A DNA stretch of 60,665 nucleotides, taken from Rhodospirillaceae bacterium. Lineage in GTDB: Bacteria > Pseudomonadota > Alphaproteobacteria > Rhodospirillales > UBA2165. The position numbers and the translations under genes were made by a program. The notes under the pieces are model-generated. The model had not been told where the DNA came from, did no database searches, and saw only the letters and a program-made list of their open reading frames with translations. The stretch covers positions 101,406-162,070 of the forward strand of contig JABIHH010000052.1 in NCBI GenBank assembly GCA_018649725.1. Reading direction: 5' to 3'. This document shows, in pieces, positions 60,603 through 60,665 of this stretch; position 1 is the first letter of the stretch; each line of letters opens with the position of its first letter.

Positions 60603-60665
60603 GTTAGGTTTCAAAGCCGATAGCTAAGCCACATAAAATTTTCTAAAAAATTGGTGCGGACGAGA

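Noticed and set aside
1-60665. tRNA, rRNA or riboswitch genes
   Set aside because: I looked through every intergenic stretch and saw no cloverleaf, rRNA segment or known riboswitch core; a covariance search could still find a small RNA.

Overview
The window looks like a chromosomal segment of a free-living, probably marine or aquatic alphaproteobacterium, most plausibly in or near the Rhodospirillales. This rests on gene content: clpS-clpA, a DUF1489 protein, a small membrane J-protein resembling Pam18/Tim14, a malic enzyme fused to a phosphotransacetylase-like domain, a TRAP transporter, short response regulators ending in an FGPDRRR motif, and an alphaproteobacterial-type intergenic palindrome. 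Genes are densely packed with moderate GC. I recognised no rRNA, tRNA or CRISPR array.

Layout. (1) 1-2.7 kb is an AT-rich accessory island. An atypical serine recombinase and a small membrane protein, both on the minus strand, are flanked by non-coding DNA full of related repeats: a 110-bp unit present on both sides, a GTGGTGAA motif in inverted and 17-bp tandem copies, a TTCCTCC motif ladder, and a duplicated intrinsic terminator. (2) 2.7-8.3 kb holds two LysR regulators divergent from their likely targets (a GST/SDR pair and an alkylsulfatase-like metallo-hydrolase). Each LysR start codon lies inside a palindrome. (3) 8.3-12.8 kb has a short aminotransferase-like remnant, then a periplasmic sulfur module (DsrE-like, SoxY, SoxZ, SoxW-like thioredoxin) without soxXA, soxB or soxCD, then RidA, VOC and GNAT genes. 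(4) 12.8-18.3 kb has a membrane protein, a TRAP transporter operon (minus strand), a deiodinase-like thioredoxin-fold protein and an OsmC protein. (5) 18.5-24.7 kb encodes a large hybrid histidine kinase overlapping an HD-GYP response regulator, an exported hydrolase and a mini ParB-like protein. (6) 24.8-34.2 kb has clpS-clpA, a lipoprotein, a D,D-carboxypeptidase with SPOR domain, a formyltransferase-like protein, a second PAS kinase sharing the membrane sensor of the first, a SpoIIAA-like protein and a DMT exporter. (7) 34.5-38.2 kb is the galU-ugd-pgm operon for UDP-glucuronate. (8) 38.3-43.6 kb has a compact VWA / J-protein / HExxH-protein operon, a DUF3179 protein and an FAD oxidoreductase. 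(9) 43.6-49.1 kb has a TM1410-like protein and a signalling cluster: two paralogous receiver proteins, an Hpt protein and two small paralogous proteins, with an SLC13 transporter and DUF1489 inserted. (10) 49.2-52.6 kb is a thiolase / SDR / HCCA isomerase / enoyl-CoA hydratase operon. (11) 52.6-60.7 kb has TauE, a membrane methyltransferase, maeB-mgtE, a second SpoIIAA-like protein, a hydrolase-OsmC fusion and a small membrane protein behind two palindromes.

The strongest candidate for something undescribed is the repeat-recombinase island at the left edge. Next are the VWA/J/HExxH operon, the receiver/Hpt/small-protein cluster, and the membrane sensor shared by two kinases. All functional statements come from reading motifs by eye; no database search was run.
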